Source: Helicostylum pulchrum (lineage: Eukaryota; Mucoromycota; Mucoromycetes; Mucorales; Mucoraceae). Taken from it: a DNA stretch of 64,000 nucleotides. Below the pieces are notes generated by a model. The model had not been told where the DNA came from. It saw only the letters and a list, made by a program, of their open reading frames with translations, and searched no databases. A program made the position numbers and the translations under genes. Shown here piece by piece: positions 52,561 through 63,007 of the stretch (position 1 is the stretch's first letter; each line of letters begins with the position of its first letter). Where the stretch lies: the NCBI GenBank assembly GCA_025677825.1, contig JAIXMO010000042.1, positions 1-64,000 on the forward strand. The letters run 5' to 3'.

Positions 52561-53010
52561 AAGATGCTGCTATCTTTTTTTCTGGTTGTGAAATGCCTTG
52601 AGATGGCTTGCAGTCTTGTAAAATACATCCCGCCCGTTTGGATGACTTAATCATTCTTCGAGGAAAATATTCTAGTCAGGTTCTGCATTTTTTAAATGTT
52701 TGTCCCTGTTTCCACCGAGAAGAATTTCTTCAAAGAGCTTTCTTTCTGCGTCAGTATGTCCAGGTAGTACCGCATGCTTCACCCGCTGTATGTATGCGAT
52801 ATACCCATATCAATTTATTAAGATGTTAATTACTCAAATCATACATATTGTTCGTGTAATTTAATTACCTGTATTGATTCATCTTCGATTTTACGATGTG
52901 TACGTTTGGCGAAGCAACAAAGACTAAACACTCGTGCTCTGGAGGCGTTATCCCGGCGAACGGCATCACCATACTTTCATACGTAGTATTTGTAATGACA
53001 CTGTCGCTTG
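52560..53010 (-). pseudogene. Eroded repeat-type protein with stops at tryptophan-like sites
   Basis: The minus strand reads RRDNASRARVFSLCCFAKRT, then KIEDESIQ, a GT-AG intron (about 52,871-52,783), HAVLPGHTDAERKLFEEIL, EPD-stop-NIFLEE-stop-LSHPNG and DVFYKTASHLKAF. The composition is that of a real helical protein. The two stops (TAG and TGA) sit where W-x5-W spacing would be natural. Family not identified. A transposon-associated or lineage-specific repeated gene is likely. Confidence 0.35.
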
Positions 53011-54029
53011 TTAGAGGGGTGAACGTTTCCATACACTGTATTTTATTTTCCTTTTTTAAAAGCGAGCCAAAGTAAGCGTAGCTAAATCATGCATCCTACG
53101 ACCAATGAGTCTTGTAGATAAAGAATAACCTTCATAATTTATAGAAATTCAAATTGGAATTATGCTGTTTCTTTACAATTGTTTCCGATAAGAGTGACTA
53201 TGCTGACAGATTCTGTCACATCTCCTTTAAACAGAGTTGTTTGTAAAGCTTGCATAAAATTAATAATACGCTTTGAAGTGAGCTGTGTCTTTACTTGCAT
53301 TGAAATACATCGGCGTAAAACCAAATAAACAGTCTTTACAGCTTTAGCCTACGCTGTCATTAAATAGGATACGTTCAGAAATTATACGATAAAAAAAGAT
53401 ATCTTTCAAATAAATAGAGGAATCGGGTTCCAAATCGTACCACACAACTAAGACTGTTATCAGCCAAGAGATACAGCCACCGCTGTAACTCTCATTTATA
53501 GATTCGGTCTTAAACATATTTTAAAACAAAGGATTTTCTACCCCCTCCTACCACAATATGCCAACATCCCGTATTTAATTTAAATATACGCTCCATTTAA
53601 TAACCTACTGTTACGCAATGATGTTCGCAAAAATGCAGCTTAGGATACATATACAAAAAGAAAAAAAAAAGATTTTCGGTATACCGATTTAAAATATATC
53701 GACCAATTGTATTATTTCTTTATTGCCTTCTTAACTATTAACTGACTTTCTGTAGAGATTAACTCAATTGAGTTTTTATTACGAATAAGATATACAAATA
53801 TGCAACCCCTCTCCCCATTTGGAAATAGTTAGGTTTTACAGGTATGACTGAGATCATTTGTCGTAGTGATCTACACATCACAAGGGATACATTTGTGTAC
53901 AATCTCGGCCGGAGATAAACTTCCTATAAACAGGACAAAAAAACCTGTGTGGGAAATTCAATATTTAAACCGGTTACATATATTCCTTTATTTTTCTCTA
54001 TTTCTTTTAAAAAAAAGCACTTGAATAAA
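53011..54029. other. Intergenic, nothing recognised
   Basis: AT-rich, with no supported frame or repeat. The last ~100 bp should hold the promoter of the monooxygenase gene. Confidence 0.4.
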
Positions 54030-55880
54030 ATGAGCTTTCCGACAGTAGCTATAATTGGTGCCGGGTAATACCGTATGAAACTCAAGACAAAGTGGCCTTT
54101 AACTTATTTGCACAAGCACCTTTTTAGATTTAGTGGACTGGCTTCCGCAATTAAGTTAAAGAAAAAACTAGGAGTAACTGCAGAAGTATTTGAAACATCT
54201 AATGATATAGGTGGAACATGGAAACATAGTACCTACCCAGGTAAACTATAACATAAGTATATCACTCTTCTTTATATAATTATTATTACTTAGGCTGCGC
54301 AAGTGATATTCAAAGTCATTTATATTCGTTAAGCTTCGAACCAAACCCAAGTACTATATTTTTTTTTTGGTTTTTGTTGTTGTACGTAAAAAATTAATTA
54401 ATCCTTTTTTTTTAAAAGATTGGAGTCAAAAATTCAGCCCTCAAAAAGAAATTCTCGAATACATGCACCGAGTTGCAAACAAATACGACGTACTTCCTCA
54501 GATACAATTTGAAACAAGTGTAGTGAGTGCAACTTGGCTAGAAGATAAAAAGAAGTGGCAGCTTGAATTAAGTCGAGTATCTGAAGAAAAGCATCAGATT
54601 AAACATTTTGATTTTATGTAATGTTTTTTTCACGTGTTAAAAAAAACCATTTGGACTCTTTTTTTTTTTAATATTTATTACTTAGATTTTCAGGTATTGG
54701 TAGTCTTCGTGTTCCCCACATCCCGAAAGAATTCGAGTCATTTGAAGGAAAGATAATCCACTCAGCGCTCTGGGACCAAGACTATGATTTAAACAATAAG
54801 CGAGTAGCAGTTATTGGTAGTGGATCAAGGTAAAGAACGTTAAATTATATGCAGATAAATATGCATCTAATCATCTATTTAAAAAAAGTTCAATTCAAAT
54901 CATACCGAGTATTGTACCCATCGTAGACTGCCTGTATAGTTTCCAACGAACTGCAACCTGGGTACGGCCCAAAGACCAATATACATACTCTGACTTTATA
55001 ATCAACGTATTTACATATGTACCATTGGTGATGCTTATGTACCGAGCCTATATTTTCTTTTCGCTTGAACGTAATTTTAATCAATGGGGAGATAAAAACT
55101 CAAAGCGAGCAAAACGAGCTACTGCTACAGTTACGAAGCAAATGAAAGAAATTCTTTTATCCAATGGTAGGCCCGACCTTATTGAAAAACTAATTCCTGA
55201 TTTTGCAGTTGGTTGTAAACGTATCGGATATTCTGATGATTACTTACAATCACTTTGTTTACCTAATGTCACTGTTAATTTTTCTGCTATTAAAAAAATC
55301 GAGGGTAGAACCATTAGTACAGCTGATGGTCAAGAAACAGAGATTGATGCATTGATATTGGCTACAGGATATGATGTTGCTGGATTTTTAGGAAAGATGA
55401 GAGTTTATGGTAGAGATGGAGTATTTTTAAATGACTTGTGGGAAGAACAAATACCCAAGACTTATAAAACTGTTACTATACATGGTTTTCCTAATTTTTT
55501 TATGTTACTTGGGCCTGGTTCAATTTTAGGTCATAGCTCTGTTGTTACCATGATCGAAAGGTAAAATATATATGTATATACTTTACAAAGAAAAGAAAAA
55601 CTAAAGCTTGTAATGCTACAGTCAAGTGGATTTTGGTATTGAATTGATAAGACACATGACCAATAACCAAATTCAAAGTATGGATCCTACGGAAAAGGCG
55701 CAAGAAACATTCTCATCAGATCTTCAAGAAAAACTTAAAGGAACTGTGTGGACAACAGGTTGCAAGTCGTGGTATATGAATAAACGTGGGGATATTCAAG
55801 CACTTTGGCCTCAAACTGTAATGAAGTTTATAAACATGTTTAAAAATACCAATTTTGAGTCAGATTTTATTAAAGTTTAA
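54030..55880 (+). CDS. Flavin-dependent monooxygenase, Baeyer-Villiger type
   Basis: Seven exons (54030-54064, 54128-54240, 54294-54350, 54419-54617, 54686-54829, 54889-55560, 55622-55880) sum to 1,479 nt, 492 residues. The FAD-binding Rossmann motif begins at residue 8 (IIGAGFSGLA), and NDIGGTW follows. The type I Baeyer-Villiger fingerprint F-x-G-x3-H-x3-W is exact at residues 154-164 (FEGKIIHSALW), followed by the NADPH Rossmann motif VIGSGSSSIQ (about 177-186). The ATGYD segment and PGSILGHSS near the C-terminus are also typical. Such enzymes insert oxygen into ketones or oxidise heteroatoms with NADPH and O2. The natural substrate cannot be told. A hydrophobic segment (VFTYVPLVMLMY, ~residues 230) may contact membrane. 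The frame is intact. Confidence 0.88.
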
Positions 55881-56389
55881 ATAAATAAATACACTCATGT
55901 ACCATTAATTTTCGTACGGTTTCAATTTTCGAAAATCATTAAAAACCAAATAACTCCAAAGTACACAATATCATAATTTGTAACATAGTTTATTAAAATA
56001 AAAAAAACCTAAATTTTTTAAAAAGCTATGCTTAAAATTGAAGGTGTACGGAAACCAATGGTATGCGAGTGTATAATGTTGTAATTTATAATGCAAAAGT
56101 ATTGTTTATTAGAAAATGGTGGGGATTTTTTTTTTACACTTGACAACTGTCAAGGCTTTCCAAGACATTCTTTGCCAACAAAAATATTGTTTATTTTTCT
56201 AAAGGGGACTCTGTTGTTTCTTTTTTTAAAAAAAATGTACAAATGATGGTTGCGTGTATATATTTCGCCTATTTTTTGAAGTGACTGTAGCCAAAAAGCA
56301 AGAGTGTGAGACATGACTGCCCACCGCCCGCCTTTTTTCACTTTATTTTCTAGTACGTTTTTTTTTTATCCCTTCTCTCTTTTTAAATA
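55881..56389. other. Intergenic between monooxygenase and UBA2
   Basis: AT-rich spacer with a T-run/A-run palindrome near 56,221-56,236. No gene recognised. Confidence 0.45.
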
Positions 56390-58305
56390 ATGACAAGTAG
56401 GGATAGTTATAATATACGTGTTCTTGGGCAAGAACTGTATGACAAAGTATCTAGCAGTAAAGCCCTTTTAGTTGGTGCTGGTGGCATTGGCTGTGAACTT
56501 TTAAAGAACTTGGTCATGTCAGGTTTTAAAGATATTGTAGTTGTATGTACATATCGTCTGTTCCTTTTTTTTTTTTTTGTGCCACTAAACTACTTTTTAG
56601 ATCGATTTAGATACAATTGATATTTCTAATTTGAACAGACAGTTCTTGTTTCAAAAACAACATGTTAAACAAGCAAAAGCTCATGTAGGAAAAAGAAAAA
56701 TACTTCAAATTTTTAACTAAAAAAATAGATACTTTTTTTAGGTTGCAAAAGAATCTGCTCAAAAGTTTAATCCTTCTGCTAAAATTGAATCTCTTCAATG
56801 TAATATTAAGGAACCTCAGTTTAGTGTACAATGGTTTAAACAATTTACAATGGTTTTAAACGCGTTGGATAATTTAGGTAATTTTCAGGGGCGACTCGAA
56901 AAAAAACAAACGTCAACTAAAAACACTTTTTTTTTTGTAGAGGCTCGTAGACATGTTAACGCAATGTGTTTAGCTGCTGATGTCCCACTTGTTGAATCAG
57001 GCACACAAGGTTATTTTGGTCAAGCATATGTTATTAAAAAGGTAGAATATATATGCAAATATATAAGAAAGGTAAGCTCTGTTGAAATCTAACGAAAGTA
57101 TAGGATGAGACGGAATGCTTTGACTGTCAACCAAAGGTCGCACCCAAGACGTACCCTGTCTGTACTATCCGAAGTACTCCTAGTGAACCTATTCATTGCA
57201 TCGTCTGGGCAAAGAGTTTCCTGTTCAGGTAAAAAAGAAAATAAAAAGAAAAAAAGTATATTGTTTAATCTTATCAATTGCAGTCAATTGTTTGGTAATT
57301 CTGAAGACGAAGAAGCTCTTGAACCAGATAACTCCGAGACGATGGGTAATATATAGATATATATGATAAAAGAAAATAAACTAACTTATCAATGGACTAG
57401 CTAACGAGGTAGCGGCTTTAAACCGAGAAACTGAAGAATTGAAGGCAATTAAAGAAGCAGCTGGATCACCAGATTATACAAAAAAAATATTCCGTAAAGT
57501 GTATGAAACAGATATTGAACGGTTGTTAAGTATGGATTCTATGTGGAAAAATCGACAAAAGCCTACACCTTTACATTATGATGAATTGGAAAATATGATG
57601 TCTGATATAGCTGAAAAGGAAGGTTTGGAAGATAGAAAAGTTTGGAATTTAAAAGAAAATTTCAAAGTGTTCAAATCAAGCGCCAACAAATTATCTACGC
57701 GATTATTGAAAGAACGAGAAGTACAAGCGGATGCCGTTTTAACATTCGATAAGGATGATGATGACGCTATGGACTTTGTAACGGCTGCTTCCAATTTAAG
57801 AGCCCATATATTTAATATTGAAAAGAATAGTTTATTCGATGTTAAATGTACGTATTTTTTTTTATTATATTTAATGATGGAAAACTGATTTTTTTTTTAA
57901 AAAAATAGCTATGGCAGGTAATATTATTCCAGCTATTGCTACTACCAATGCTATTATTTCTGGCTTAGTAATCTTGAAAGCATTTGGTATTTTACGTGGA
58001 GAATATAAAAACAACAAAAGAGTAAAATACAGAAACTATGGATTAAAAGGAGAAAATAATCTAATTTTGTGAATATAGGTTTATCTTTTTACTGCATCGC
58101 GTCTTCTTTCGGAAGCAAATTCTGATCCAAATCCTAATTGTAGCGTCTGCAGATCTAGAAGTGCAACGGTTTCTGTCAACTTCGAAAGAGCTACTTTAAG
58201 AGATTTGATTAACCAGGTTATTCTGTTGTCAGTAGATGAAGGTGGAGCTGGTATGGAACTGGATGAAATTGCTATCATGGATGGAAGCAGGTAAGATTAT
58301 ATACA

Positions 58306-58338
<33 letters not shown>

Positions 58339-58739
58339 ATATCCTTTTAATAACACTGTATTATGATTAGAATGATTTATGATGTAGAATTCGAGGATAT
58401 GGCAGACTTGCCAATGAAGGAAGCTGGGTTAAAACCTGATACTATTTTACGTGTGACAAACGGTGAAGATGATGAAATTGATTTAATTATGGAAGCAAAG
58501 TAAGTGATATACACGCGTATAGGGAGTTTTTATTAATACTCTTTTATAGTGACACAGACGAATTGATTAAGTTATCAAGTCCTTTACCTAAACTTGTGCC
58601 CAAGGGACTTCTTAAACGTAAAATGGAAGAAGAACCCGAGGTAGCAAGTAAAAGGCCAAAGACTGTACATACAACTGATGACAATGTGATTCATCTGGAA
58701 CCTGATAGTGATGACGATGATATTGTTTTATTGGACTGA
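56390..58739 (+). CDS. UBA2: SUMO-activating enzyme subunit 2
   Basis: Eleven exons, 1,752 nt in my model, 583 residues. The adenylation domain starts [15 protein letters not shown] with ATP-binding [13 protein letters not shown] and [17 protein letters not shown]. Exon 5 supplies zinc ligands C163 and C166 (ECFDC), and the catalytic cysteine C178 in [20 protein letters not shown]. Relatives usually have Gly where Val177 stands. [19 protein letters not shown] is the adenylation-domain end, NPNCSVC gives the second zinc pair, and a ubiquitin-fold domain and acidic, Lys/Arg-containing tail (KRKMEEEPE to [11 protein letters not shown]) finish it. Uba2 with Aos1 activates SUMO as a thioester and passes it to Ubc9, mainly in the nucleus. 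Intron 9 has a T run of about 30. The frame is intact. Confidence 0.93.
58306..58336 (+). repeat. Homopolymer T run (~30 nt) in a UBA2 intron
   Basis: An uninterrupted run of about thirty T lies between the GTAAGA donor (58,291) and the exon at 58,371. Likely variable in length. Confidence 0.7.
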
Positions 58740-58873
58740 CGGTGAGAAATATATAGCCACGTGCCTTAATTTCAAATGTTTTTTTTTATGCATTTATAAT
58801 AAAGAAAAAGCGTAATCCGAATCTTTTCTTTTTCTCCCTTTATTTTTTTTTTCTTTTAAAACAAAAAATCATT

Positions 58874-59614
58874 ATGTCGTCTGAGAATCTTAAACGCGGT
58901 AGAACAGTTCATTTTGATGATCCGGAACAAACAGAACTCAATACAAAAACGAAAGTGCGCAGCTTGAATAGAACCAGAACGAATGATTTTACTTGTCCTG
59001 TCTATTATCAAGGAAAAACCTTCCATTTTCAACTATCCAACATCTTTCAATACACAAGCTACGCCGTTCTGTTCTTTTGCCAATATGATTTGTAAAGTAT
59101 AAACGTATTCTTTAAAAAAAGAAAAAAAATGCATATATTAAAATGGTTTTTTGTTTTAACAGTTCAGCTCAATCGAAAGGCGATTTATCACACATCGAGT
59201 ACGTATTTTAAATTTGAGTTGTATGTCTTATTACTTATTTCTATACAGAGAAAATTACTCAAAATTCATTCAACTTGGAGCACTTCCTATCGTCATTACG
59301 CACGATCAGCCTCATATTCATGAGGTATATGCTACTATTGGACGAACTACAGGTAGTTTAACATTTACACCTTCGTTTGTTTTAGGTGAGATGAATGATT
59401 TATCACTTATTTTTATTCTAATAGTTTTATTTTATTAGCCTCAGATAGTGTAAGTAGACTTATCTCGGTTTCGTTCAAATCCATCGATATGGATACATTG
59501 GATATGATTCGTTCTGTAGTTATCATTGATAGCGATTTGAATATTGTATATACGCATCGAGTTCAACCTCAACGTTTCTTTCCTATGAAGTCTATTTTGA
59601 ATTGCTTCGAATAA
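58874..59614 (+). CDS. Peroxiredoxin/thioredoxin-fold protein without a recognisable peroxidatic Cys
   Basis: Four exons (58874-59091, 59163-59198, 59249-59385, 59439-59614) give 567 nt, 188 residues. After a basic N-terminal tail (residues 1-38, KRGR, no hydrophobic signal), the pattern follows AhpC/TSA proteins: F-x-L-SNIFQYTSYAVLFFCQYDF (strand and loop), YSKFIQLGALPIVITHDQP (helix and strand), and RSVVIIDSDLNIVYTHRV (the 'F-I-I-D-x-x-G-x-I' strand). Typical peroxiredoxins carry the peroxidatic Cys shortly after the first strand. Here that loop is Ser/Gln-rich, and the only cysteines are C41, C69 and one near the C-terminus. It may be a non-catalytic relative. Family call is moderate. It lies 135 bp after UBA2, same strand. 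Confidence 0.5.
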
Positions 59615-59765
59615 AATTTATAAAACTCGTCTTTATTACTTTTTTTTTAAAAAAAGGGTAGAGGAAGGGGGAATGGAGTTATGAATTTTTGGTTTTGGTT
59701 TTTGTAAAGATTTGTCTAAAATAATTTATGAGTATATATATATGATTTTCTTCTTGTTCGTTAAT

Positions 59766-61148
59766 TTATTCGTTTTGCTTCCATGCGTATCCTTTGAATT
59801 CGTTTTCTGCTTTAGCGTCATCAATCCAGAATCCATTTTGAGAGATATCACCGCCTTCAGAAACCTCTTCTACAGCGTCAGTAGCATTATCAGTAACATT
59901 TTCAGCAGCATCTTTAATAGGAGCAGGGACGTCTTTAGCAACCTCTTCTACAGAGTCAGTAACATTTTCAGCAGCATCTTTAACGGGGGCAAGAGGGTCT
60001 TCAGTAATCTCTTCTACAGCGTCAGTCACAGCATCAGTCACAGCATCAACAGCATCTCCAATAGCAGCAGCAGGGTCTTCCTTGAACTCTTCGACAATAT
60101 CTTCAAGGTCGGTAGCGCCAGAGGCTTCAGGTGCAGCGGCAGAAGCAGAAGCAGCGTGAATGTTGCTTACAGATTGACTGGCAGAGTTACTGGCAGCTGC
60201 AGCACGGACCCAATTGGAAGCACTGGCAGCATATACGTGAGAGTGACCAGAATGATCGTAAGAGTGTTCGGAGCTCACTGATCTCTTTGCGAAAGGAGCA
60301 GATAAAGAAACAGAGGCACTGTCAGAGGCACTAGCAGAGGCAGCGTGAACAAAGTTAGAGGCACTAACTGAGCTGGCGGAGGCAGCATGAACCAAGTTAG
60401 AGGCGCTCACAGCGCTGTGAGAGGCGCCGGCAGCGGCTCTGGCAGCGGCAATCTTGGCGTGACGGTGACCGGTATGGTCGCGAGCGGGCTCCTCATTGTT
60501 GCCGAAGGGTCCATCGTGGTTGTGAGAGTGTTCATCATGTTCATGAGCGTATTCACTGTGTTCATGACGGTGTTCAGCATGGTGGTGAGCGTGTTCAGCG
60601 CGATCGGAGTCGGCAGATCTCTTAGCGAAAGGAGCAGAGATAGATGCAGAGACCGAAGCAGAGGCAGCATGGACTAAGCTAGCAGAAGCACTGGGATGAG
60701 CTGAAATGTCAGACGCACTGGCAGCGGCGGCATGGATTTGACTAGCAGATTGACTTGCTTCAGCACTGGCAGATCGCTTTTCAAAAGCAATGGAAGCAGA
60801 TACCGAACGAGAAAGAGATTTATCATGAACCTTATTGGCAGCACGGTTACGAGGCTTGGGAACTTCAGTGGCACTAGCAAAGGCAGATTCGGCAATAGAG
60901 ATAGGTGCAGCGTTAGAGGCACTGGCTAATGAACTAGGCTCTTCTGCAAAGATAACTTTACGAATAAAGTCAGCCATACCTCTTCTGTCTAATAATTCAG
61001 CACTGGATGATGCAGATGCACTAGCGGATGCTGCGTGAATAGATGCGGCGGCGGCGGAAGCAGACTTGGATTGACTGACTGATTGATCTGCAGCAAATAC
61101 AGCTTGAGTTAAGAGAACGGAGGCAATAATAGCAAGTGAGAAACGCAT
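59766..61148 (-). CDS. Secreted Ala/Ser/His-rich repeat protein with Kex2-like KR sites
   Basis: Single exon, 460 residues. Signal peptide at residues 1-19 (MRFSLAIIASVLLTQAVFA). The body is Ala/Ser with repeated IHAASASAS/LVHAASASVSAS units. Lys-Arg pairs occur in related contexts: AFEKRSAS (124-125), APFAKRSAD (176-177) and APFAKRSVS (288-289). Residues 185-212 are histidine-rich (HAHHHAEHRHEHSEY), a likely metal-binding stretch, and 295-304 hold a shorter one. Residues ~345-440 are acidic amphipathic repeats (DAVTDAVEE, VKDAAENVTD, IKDAAENVTD). The layout resembles Kex2-processed repeat proteins of fungal surfaces. No known family was recognised. Expressed divergently from ARPC4. The six-frame signal on the opposite strand is a codon-bias shadow. 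Confidence 0.75.
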   Translation of the reverse strand: MRFSLAIIASVLLTQAVFAADQSVSQSKSASAAAASIHAASASASASSSAELLDRRGMADFIRKVIFAEEPSSLASASNAAPISIAESAFASATEVPKPRNRAANKVHDKSLSRSVSASIAFEKRSASAEASQSASQIHAAAASASDISAHPSASASLVHAASASVSASISAPFAKRSADSDRAEHAHHHAEHRHEHSEYAHEHDEHSHNHDGPFGNNEEPARDHTGHRHAKIAAARAAAGASHSAVSASNLVHAASASSVSASNFVHAASASASDSASVSLSAPFAKRSVSSEHSYDHSGHSHVYAASASNWVRAAAASNSASQSVSNIHAASASAAAPEASGATDLEDIVEEFKEDPAAAIGDAVDAVTDAVTDAVEEITEDPLAPVKDAAENVTDSVEEVAKDVPAPIKDAAENVTDNATDAVEEVSEGGDISQNGFWIDDAKAENEFKGYAWKQNE

Positions 61149-61892
61149 TGTTATAAAATATATATCCTTGGTATTATTAGATAAAGAAAAGAAGAAGAAA
61201 AAGTGGAAGAGAAAAAAAAAAGGTGTTATTTATTGTAATTACTGAGAATTTGACAACACAGGTCGTTTTTTTTTTTTGACAACAAGGATTTATTAGTTAC
61301 GTTTGCAATGCATATTGCAAAGGAACGTAAAAATATTCTGTAAATGTTTTATTGCGTGATGTTGTGTATGTTTTGTGTGTGTGTGTGTGTGTCTGTAGAT
61401 CAGATTCTAATTAATACATTCTTATCTAATTATTCGATGAAACACACTCGATCCAGGCAGTTTTTTTTTTTCTCTTTTTGAATATATACTTGAGAAAAAT
61501 ATGTGCCAAACGCGAAATGCAGCTTTTTCTTGTATCTTTTCTTCTTCTAAAGCTAATATAGGACAATATATAATTAAATTAAACGTCGTAAATCCAAGCA
61601 ATTTGTTATGTTTGTAATAATTTTACATTTCTTAAAAACATGATGGTATAACTACGTAAATTATTATACTGACAACAAATTAAGCACGTTTTTATTTTAA
61701 TTCACATACCAATGTTATCTGCTGGATAAGATCACTATAGCGATAATGCGTCTATTTTGGGCTGCACGTACCCATTTTTGAAGGTTTTCAAATGTTTAAA
61801 CTCCGGGGGAATGAAAAATGACGAAATAGGGGGATCGTTTTTATTTTCTTGAGTATATTTCCTTTTTGTCTTTTTTACATTTGAAATAAACT
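61149..61892. promoter_or_regulatory. Divergent promoter region between the secreted protein and ARPC4
   Basis: The two genes start 744 bp apart and point away from each other. The interval contains pyrimidine- and purine-rich leaders and a (GT)9-like microsatellite at about 61,374-61,391. No specific operator could be identified by eye. Confidence 0.4.
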
Positions 61893-62689
61893 ATGGTATT
61901 TTAATAAAAACTAATAACGTAAATAGAAGCGCGTAGAACTAAAAAAAATAACAATACTCTCTTTTATACAACTAAAAAAAAACTCTAGTCTAATACACTT
62001 CGTCCATACCTTACAGCAGTGCGATCCACTTTAACTGCTGCTCTTTGTTTAGATAACTTTTCTTCTCAAGTCGCAGAAAGACACAATACACCTGAAATCG
62101 AATCGGGGTAATATGCATATACATATATAAAAGGGAGACAGTTGATACTTTTATTAACTCATCTTAATAGAAAGTCAAAGGAAGTGTTGATGAACCCTTT
62201 GGTCATTAGTCGTAACGAAAATGAAAAGGTATTAGTTGAACCTTCTGTCAATTCTGTTCGTATTAGTATCAAGATTAAACAAGCTGACGACCTTGAACGT
62301 ATACTATGTCACAAATTCTCTCGTTTCTTAATGTTGAGAGCTGAAAGTTTTATTATTTTGCGTAGAAAGCCTGTTGAGGTAAATAAATAGTCTTGGCTAA
62401 GAAAGATGAAGCTTTTCATTGACACGCATTGTATTATTTTTTTTGTAGGGTTATGATATTTCTTTCTTAATTACCAACAACCATACCGAACAAATGTACA
62501 AGCATAAATTGGTAGACTTCATCGTTCACTTTATGGAAGAAGTTGATAAAGAGATTTCCGAGATGAAATTAAGTGTCAACACTCGCGCTAGAACTGTTGC
62601 TGAAAGCTATTTAGTTCAGGTAAGATTGTAGATGAACAACTCTAGCATAAAAACTCATCTCCCTCTTTTTTATTATCTAGTTTGCTTAA
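61893..62689 (+). CDS. ARC19: Arp2/3 complex subunit 4 (20 kDa)
   Basis: Five coding exons (61893-61895, 61989-62107, 62171-62378, 62449-62619, 62681-62689) total 510 nt, 169 residues, matching the usual ARPC4 length (about 168). Sequence follows the family closely: [96 protein letters not shown] and [20 protein letters not shown]4 with ARPC2 forms the clamp on the Arp2/3 core that nucleates branched actin in endocytic patches. The first coding exon is proposed to be just the ATG, followed directly by a GT donor (61,896) and a CTAG acceptor (61,988). This yields M-S-N-T-L-R-P-Y, in line with relatives. The last coding exon is 9 nt. Intact. Confidence 0.92.
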
Positions 62690-63007
62690 AGCTTTCTTTT
62701 TTTTATTTTATAAAATGCATTACTGCAATAAAAAAAAATCCCCCCTTTTCCCTTTTACATAATAAAAATGGAATATGTTTTGTCTAAATTGGTTTGCACT
62801 GAATAGTAACGATATTCCGGATCCCAAAAAGAAATGTTAGCTTTAAAATTTAAATTCTTTTAAAATATTTCTGCTTTACCCGAAGTAATCAAACTGCACA
62901 GGCGGCGAAGCACAACCCGGCGCACCGCCACTTTAAAGAGTGTGTTTTTCAGGTGGCCAGGGGCGAAAAAGATATATAATCTGTTAATGTTTAGAAAAAG
63001 GAGGAAA
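62690..63007. other. Spacer with GC-rich inverted-repeat patch
   Basis: Mostly AT-rich, but about 62,895-62,960 is unusually GC-rich for the window and contains GGCGG ... CCGCC inverted repeats around CGAAGCACAACCCGGCGCA. It lies 50-110 bp beyond the stop of the RuvC/zinc-ribbon copy that follows on the minus strand. Confidence 0.4.

Noticed and set aside
60387..60929. Plus-strand open frames opposite the secreted Ala/Ser protein
   Set aside because: They are long only because GCN/TCN-rich codons on the minus strand avoid stops in other frames. The minus-strand frame has a signal peptide and coherent repeats.
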